In this document: piece after piece, positions 14,736-17,885 of the stretch
Numbering within the stretch: the stretch's first letter is position 1
How the letters are laid out: the number at the start of each line of letters is the position of its first letter
The notes under the pieces: model-generated
Databases searched by the model: none
The model's input: the letters and a program-made list of their open reading frames with translations, nothing else
Told to the model about the DNA's origin: nothing
Position numbers and translations under genes: made by a program
Origin: JBNJEA01 sp051745395
GTDB lineage: Bacteria; Desulfobacterota; Desulfobacteria; Desulfobacterales; Desulfosalsimonadaceae
Direction of reading: 5' to 3'
Assembly (NCBI GenBank): GCA_051745395.1
Contig: JBNJEA010000058.1
Span: 1-17,885, forward strand
DNA: 17,885 nucleotides

Positions 14736-15453
14736 CAAACGCCGCATCGACGTCTGGTGGCGCGGGGATGCCACCAGCCGGCTGATGGTGCTTTTCGCCC
14801 ACATGATCGGCCAGAACCCCTTCTGGGCACATGCCAAAATCCGGGTCCTCGATGTCAGCGCCGATTTGGCCGCCGGCGATACCGTTTCCGATCTGGGCCG
14901 GATGCTTTCCGACATCCGGATCAACGCCGAACCGGAAATCGTGGCAAGCGCCAATGCCGATGCCGTGGCCGCCTACTCCGAAGATGCCGCCCTGGTGTTG
15001 CTGCCGTTCCGATTACGGCAGGATCAGCCGAGGGACGTTTTCGGAAACGACCTTTCCGGGCTCATGGAGCGCCTGCCGGTTGCCGCGGCCGTGCTGGCCG
15101 CCGAAGACGTCGACCTGGCGGCCGAACCCGAGGAAGGCCCGGCGGCCGAAGCCGCCGCTGTTTCAGACGAACTCCACGACACGCAAAAGAAATTAAAAAC
15201 CGCGGAAAAAGCCGCCGCCGAGGCCTCCCGCGCAGCCGATGAAAAACTGGAAGCTTTCAGAAGCGCACTTGTAGCCGGCGCCGATCCGGAAAAAATCAAG
15301 CAATTAAATGATGAAACCGTCGAGGCCAAAAACCGGGCCGTCAAGACCGCCCGGAAGGCGACCAAGCTCGCCGTGCGCGTCGAGGACCTGACCCGGCGGG
15401 CAAAAGCACTCGGCGCAGAGTTCGCCCCGGAAGATAAGGAAAGCAAAACCTAA
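14631..15453 (+). pseudogene. SLC12-type cotransporter, C-terminal domain after the frameshift
   Basis: Second part of the transporter in the shifted frame. It contains RFGIYLRTAFRQG (from 14631), NLVIFSGTPSAWEK, then RRIDVWWRGDATSRLMVLFA, the most conserved block of the SLC12 cytoplasmic domain, and NPFWAHAKIRVLDV. Near the 3' end, about 90 residues rich in Ala, Lys and Glu (roughly 15160-15430) look like a coiled-coil extension that most family members lack. Read on its own the frame could start at the GTG at 14680, but that codon lies inside the conserved NLVIF block and has no good ribosome binding site, so an independent gene is unlikely. The frame stays open and well conserved to the stop, which argues for a recent lesion or a sequence error and against old decay. 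Confidence 0.82.
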
Positions 15454-15517
15454 AACAGGCTATCCGATACATTCGAGTTTTTGCGTGTTCTCGATAAAGG
15501 CCAATTCCAGATCAAAT

Positions 15518-15832
15518 TCAAGCCGAATGAAAAGGTTTAATGCCGGATAATTCTTCCTTGAAATCCAGTTCTGTTTTCCATAAATCTCTTGCATGTTGCG
15601 CAGACAGCCAGAATTCCGGGGAATTTCCAAATAGCCGGGACAGCTTTAACGCCATTAAAGGCGAAACGGACCGTTTTTCTCTTAAAAGTTCATTAACCGT
15701 CTGGCGCGACACATCAAGCGCCTTGGCGAGCGACGTTGCCGTCAGTCCATAATCGGGTAAAAAATCTTCTCGAAGCATTTCACCGGGATGCGTGGGTGGA
15801 ATTCTTCTTTTTGTTGTATTGGTAACTGCCAT
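15518..15832 (-). CDS. higA: HigA-type antitoxin (XRE family)
   Basis: A 104-residue HigA/VapI-type antitoxin. It opens with the family pattern HPGEMLREDFLPDYGLT (15-31), followed by a helix-turn-helix (about 29-55: TATSLAKALDVSRQTVNELL) and the SPEFWLSAQHARDLW block (71-85) typical of HigA. It is expected to neutralise the HigB RNase and to repress the pair's promoter. AAGGAG seven bases before the ATG is a strong, dedicated ribosome binding site. Gene order is toxin first, antitoxin second, as usual for HigBA, but the gap to higB is 252 bases instead of the usual few, caused by the inverted-repeat element at 15875-16086. It converges with the transporter gene with 64 bases between. Confidence 0.93.
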   Translation of the reverse strand: MAVTNTTKRRIPPTHPGEMLREDFLPDYGLTATSLAKALDVSRQTVNELLREKRSVSPLMALKLSRLFGNSPEFWLSAQHARDLWKTELDFKEELSGIKPFHSA

Positions 15833-15874
15833 TTTATATCTCCTTAATGATGAACTCGTAAAAAATCTATTTTA

Positions 15875-16086
15875 GATGGCAAAGTAAAAAGTTCAAGATC
15901 CCCGAGAAGCGGGATCTCCGTTTCGCTCCGACCCCGAGAGTCGGGATTTCCGCTCCGCTTCAACAAGATTCCGCTGCATCCCGAGGAATGCAGAGTACTT
16001 GGCCGTACGTGAAATTCCGAGGGAGGCAGCGCATCGAAGATCCCGAGCATCGGGGACACAGATATTGGACTTTCTACTTTGCCATC
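15875..16086 (-). repeat. 212-bp inverted-repeat (MITE-like) element between higB and higA
   Basis: Ends 15875-15900 and 16061-16086 are inverted repeats matching at 23 of 26 positions (GATGGCAAAGTA outermost on both). The interior has several small hairpins (for example GATCCC/GGGATC around 15897-15916 and CTGCAT/ATGCAG around 15974-15992) and a repeated GGGATYTCCG. The inner end, AAGATCCCGAGCATCGGGGA, is shared with the 70-bp copy at 5105-5174. As in that copy, the edge provides the GA of the neighbouring gene's TGA (higB stop, 16085-16087). No target duplication was recognised and no protein is encoded. Structured transcript from this element could lower antitoxin expression relative to toxin. 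Confidence 0.8.
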
Positions 16087-16366
16087 AATGATAATCGGCG
16101 ATTTCAACATCGTAAGCGTCGCCTTCAAAAAATGAAAAACAAATTCGCCACTGGTCATTTATAAATATTGAATATTGCCCTTTTCTGTCTCCTTTTAATA
16201 CATGCAGGCGATTGCTCGGTGGCACCTTAAGATCATTGATATCTTTAGCGTAATCTATGTATTCAAGACGTCTTATCGCTCTTTTAATCAAATCTTGCGG
16301 CAATCGCTTTGATTTACCGGTCCCATAGAGGCGCTGGGTTTCTTTATCGGCAAAGGATTTTATCAT
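16085..16366 (-). CDS. higB: HigB-type toxin (RelE-like mRNA interferase)
   Basis: A 93-residue HigB toxin of the RelE superfamily, full length. Family blocks: IKSFADKETQRLY (2-14), RRLEYIDYAKDINDLKVPPSNRLHVLKGDRKGQYSI (in order over about 32-67) and INDQWRICFSF (69-79), ending DAYDVEIADYH, the typical C-terminus. HigB cleaves mRNA on the ribosome; the basic residues in the R-x-x-Q-Y-S-I and W-R-I-C-F blocks form the active site. The ORF looks intact, so the toxin is probably active and needs the antitoxin encoded downstream. No ribosome binding site precedes the ATG. GC content is lower than in the chromosomal neighbours, consistent with mobility of toxin-antitoxin pairs. Confidence 0.93.
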   Translation of the reverse strand: MIKSFADKETQRLYGTGKSKRLPQDLIKRAIRRLEYIDYAKDINDLKVPPSNRLHVLKGDRKGQYSIFINDQWRICFSFFEGDAYDVEIADYH

Positions 16367-16372
16367 GAAAGC

Positions 16373-16401
16373 AGCTTAACACGTCACGTGACAGTTGTCA
16401 A
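16373..16401 (-). promoter_or_regulatory. Candidate higBA promoter/operator
   Basis: On the minus strand TTGACA (16396-16401) is followed after 17 bases by TAAGCT (16373-16378, a weak -10). Two overlapping palindromes lie across it: TGACAGTTGTCA (16389-16400) and GTCACGTGAC (16383-16392), good candidates for HigA binding. The start of transcription would fall at or very near the ATG at 16366, which would fit a leaderless message and the missing ribosome binding site. Confidence 0.4.
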
Positions 16402-16450
16402 AACAACCCGTCAAAAAACAAAGAGACAGAGGAATTAAACTCAGCGTTTT

Positions 16451-16476
16451 CTCTGTGTACTCTGTGCGCTCTGTGG
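16451..16476 (+). repeat. CTCTGTG triple repeat
   Basis: Three CTCTGTG heptamers at nine-base spacing (16451, 16460, 16469), with TA and CG between them, ending in GG. Short arrays of this kind recur in intergenic regions of several environmental bacteria; this is recalled, not searched. The remaining part of 16402-16648 holds a 12-base palindrome CTTCAATTGAAG (16505-16516) and a TTTGCCG/CGGCAAA hairpin (16589-16610), with no gene. Confidence 0.6.
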
Positions 16477-16510
16477 TAAAGATTGAAGCAATGCCGGTGC
16501 AGAGCTTCAA

Positions 16511-16538
16511 TTGAAGTTTTACGGATTAGTCGGATAAA
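16511..16538 (+). promoter_or_regulatory. Candidate promoter of the TamB/AsmA-like gene
   Basis: TTGAAG (16511-16516) with GATAAA (16533-16538) 16 bases downstream. The -35 overlaps the palindrome CTTCAATTGAAG (16505-16516). The leader of about 100 bases would include the TTTGCCG/CGGCAAA stem-loop. Weak evidence, offered as the best candidate. Confidence 0.3.
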
Positions 16539-16648
16539 CAAGATTTAAAAATGGACCCTTCGGGCTATTATATGTAAAATAATAAAATTTTGCCGACACC
16601 AACCGGCAAACCCCTTAATTTTTGATAAAAGCGAAGTCTCACCGCACC

Positions 16649-17885
16649 ATGAATGTCAGAAAAATCCTGAAAATACTGGCCGTGGGCGTCGGCATCATGC
16701 TGGGCATTATTGTCCTGGCACTGGCCGGCGCCCATGTTTACCTGAAAACCGATCATGCCCAAAACCTGATTTTGGAACGGGTCAACGGCGTCATTCCGGG
16801 CAAAATCGCCTGGAACGCGCTTGACGCGGATCTGCTGATCGGGCGGCTGGCCGTCGATCAACTGGCGATCGACGGTCCGGAGGGCGACACCATCATCGCC
16901 GCCGACCGGGTGGCTATCAATATCGGGCTGACCGGGCTCTTACACGGTCAGCTCATCATCCAGGCGGCCGGCCTTGACAAACCGGATATCGACCTGGCCA
17001 CCAATACAGCCGGCGACCTTAACATCGTACGCGCCTTTGTCCCGCCGGGTCCGGAAAAACCCGAACCGGAAAAAGACGAAGGCGGCGGCCTGCCCTTTAA
17101 TATCCGGGTGCAGGCCATAGAGATCAACAAGGGCGCTTTTGCGTTTCAGATGGCGCCCAAAGCGCCCGATACCAATGGCCAGCACGCCGTGCTGGAACAA
17201 ATCGACCTTGTCGTGGAGGACGCCGATCTTGCCGAACGCGCCGGCCGGGCCAAACTCACCATCGGCGGCGGCGACATTGACATGGCCGGAATTAAGACCG
17301 CCCTGGAACGGTTTCACGTGGAAACCGGGGTAAAAGACGGCCGGTTGAAACCGGTGGTCGTGGACATCAAAACCGACGGGCCGGACGCGAAACTCACCGG
17401 GACGGTCGCCCGCGTGTTTGACGAACCGCGGCTGGATCTAACGCTCGAGGCCTCGGCGGAGCTGGCCGATATCCGGGAGATGTTCGGCCTGGACGCAGAC
17501 ATATCGGGTGCATTGGACCTGGAATTGACGGCAAAAGGCCCGCTCGAAAACCCGGAAACCACGCTTTCTGCGGGATACGGCGGGGGGCGGCTGGCCGGCA
17601 TCCCCGTGGCCGGCATAGATCTTGACAGCCGCATGAAAGACCTGAAGGTTGAAATCGATCCATTATCCGCGCAGATTTTCAACGGCCAGGTCAACCTGGA
17701 CGGCACCGTCGACCTGGCCGACGCCTTTGCCGACGGCCTGGCCGCCGCGCCCACGGACATCGACGCCATTGCCTACGATCTCGATCTTGGCGGTGCGCCC
17801 ATCGACCTGGCCGCACTTCCCTGGACCGGGGATCTGCTTGCCGGCAAAACCCGCAGCCGCATATCAATAAAAGGGCGCGGGGTAC
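16649..17885 (+). CDS. TamB/AsmA-like envelope protein, partial (5' end)
   Basis: An open frame of 412 codons that runs off the window without a stop. A single N-terminal membrane segment (about residues 5-27, KILKILAVGVGIMLGIIVLA in part) is followed by the opening seen in TamB/DUF490 proteins: a short periplasmic helix, then repeated beta-strand phrases of the type 'I-x-x-G-x-L-x-x-D-x-L-x-I-x-G' (for example LLIGRLAVDQLAIDG and LLHGQLIIQAAGLDKPDIDL). A Pro/Glu/Lys linker (PPGPEKPEPEKDE, about 131-143) separates two beta-rich parts. TamB- and AsmA-like proteins are anchored in the inner membrane, span the periplasm as a lipid-filled beta groove and help lipid or outer-membrane protein transport. 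Complete members are often 700-1500 residues, so much is missing. The ATG has only a weak GCGAAG upstream. Confidence 0.82.
   Translation, partial: MNVRKILKILAVGVGIMLGIIVLALAGAHVYLKTDHAQNLILERVNGVIPGKIAWNALDADLLIGRLAVDQLAIDGPEGDTIIAADRVAINIGLTGLLHGQLIIQAAGLDKPDIDLATNTAGDLNIVRAFVPPGPEKPEPEKDEGGGLPFNIRVQAIEINKGAFAFQMAPKAPDTNGQHAVLEQIDLVVEDADLAERAGRAKLTIGGGDIDMAGIKTALERFHVETGVKDGRLKPVVVDIKTDGPDAKLTGTVARVFDEPRLDLTLEASAELADIREMFGLDADISGALDLELTAKGPLENPETTLSAGYGGGRLAGIPVAGIDLDSRMKDLKVEIDPLSAQIFNGQVNLDGTVDLADAFADGLAAAPTDIDAIAYDLDLGGAPIDLAALPWTGDLLAGKTRSRISIKGRGV

Noticed and set aside
15460..15594. 44-residue minus-strand frame overlapping the higA 3' end, with a protein-like tail (LEFDLELAFIENTQ)
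   Set aside because: It overlaps higA in another frame, has no ribosome binding site, and no family was recognised; kept only as a curiosity.
15844..16158. 104-residue minus-strand frame starting inside higB
   Set aside because: It reads out of frame from higB straight through the inverted-repeat element; its sequence is that of the repeat (SPISVSPMLGI also appears from the other copy).
16589..16610. TTTGCCG/CGGCAAA stem-loop as a terminator
   Set aside because: The T-rich stretch does not follow directly and no gene on the plus strand ends nearby; it may be part of the TamB-like gene's leader.

Overview
The window looks like a chromosome segment of an anaerobic, fairly GC-rich Gram-negative bacterium, most likely a Desulfobacterota (sulfate-reducer-like) organism. 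The inference rests on a four-subunit 2-oxoacid:ferredoxin oxidoreductase, a secreted protein with a choice-of-anchor U region and a CFI-type C-terminus, a TamB/AsmA-like envelope protein, and the style of the intergenic repeats. No rRNA, tRNA, CRISPR array or transposase was seen.

Layout. 1-164: remnants of an MNT/HepT toxin-antitoxin pair. 177-1481: GatZ/KbaZ-type tagatose-bisphosphate aldolase subunit. 1718-4719: por operon (gamma, delta, alpha, beta) behind a promoter with a palindromic site in its spacer and a long structured leader. 4720-5172: no gene; two copies of a composite repeat and a 70-bp inverted-repeat element. 5173-5793 (minus): XRE-cupin regulator. 6081-6725: LUD-domain protein, divergent from the regulator. 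6991-9564: large secreted repeat protein with a strong terminator. 9677-12625 (minus): SNF2 helicase with a SWIM zinc finger. 12903-15453: SLC12-type cation-chloride cotransporter split by an apparent one-base frameshift. 15518-16366 (minus): HigBA toxin-antitoxin pair whose two genes are separated by a 212-bp inverted-repeat element. 16649-end: 5' part of a TamB/AsmA-like gene that runs off the window.

How it fits together. The XRE-cupin regulator probably controls the por operon and itself: a near-identical palindrome (core AACGTTAA) lies between -35 and -10 of the por promoter and in the regulator/LUD divergent region, and a second motif (TTGACCG) is also shared. The LUD protein may belong to the same metabolic regulon. 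This is inference from sequence and has not been tested.

Most interesting observations: (i) a family of short inverted-repeat elements whose two copies both start exactly at the stop codon of a minus-strand gene, with the element supplying the GA of the TGA; one has separated toxin from antitoxin; (ii) a duplicated composite module of perfect hairpin, spacer, ACCTTAN heptamer array and GTTACTTAG; (iii) the shared operator; (iv) the frameshifted transporter; (v) the fossil MNT/HepT locus.
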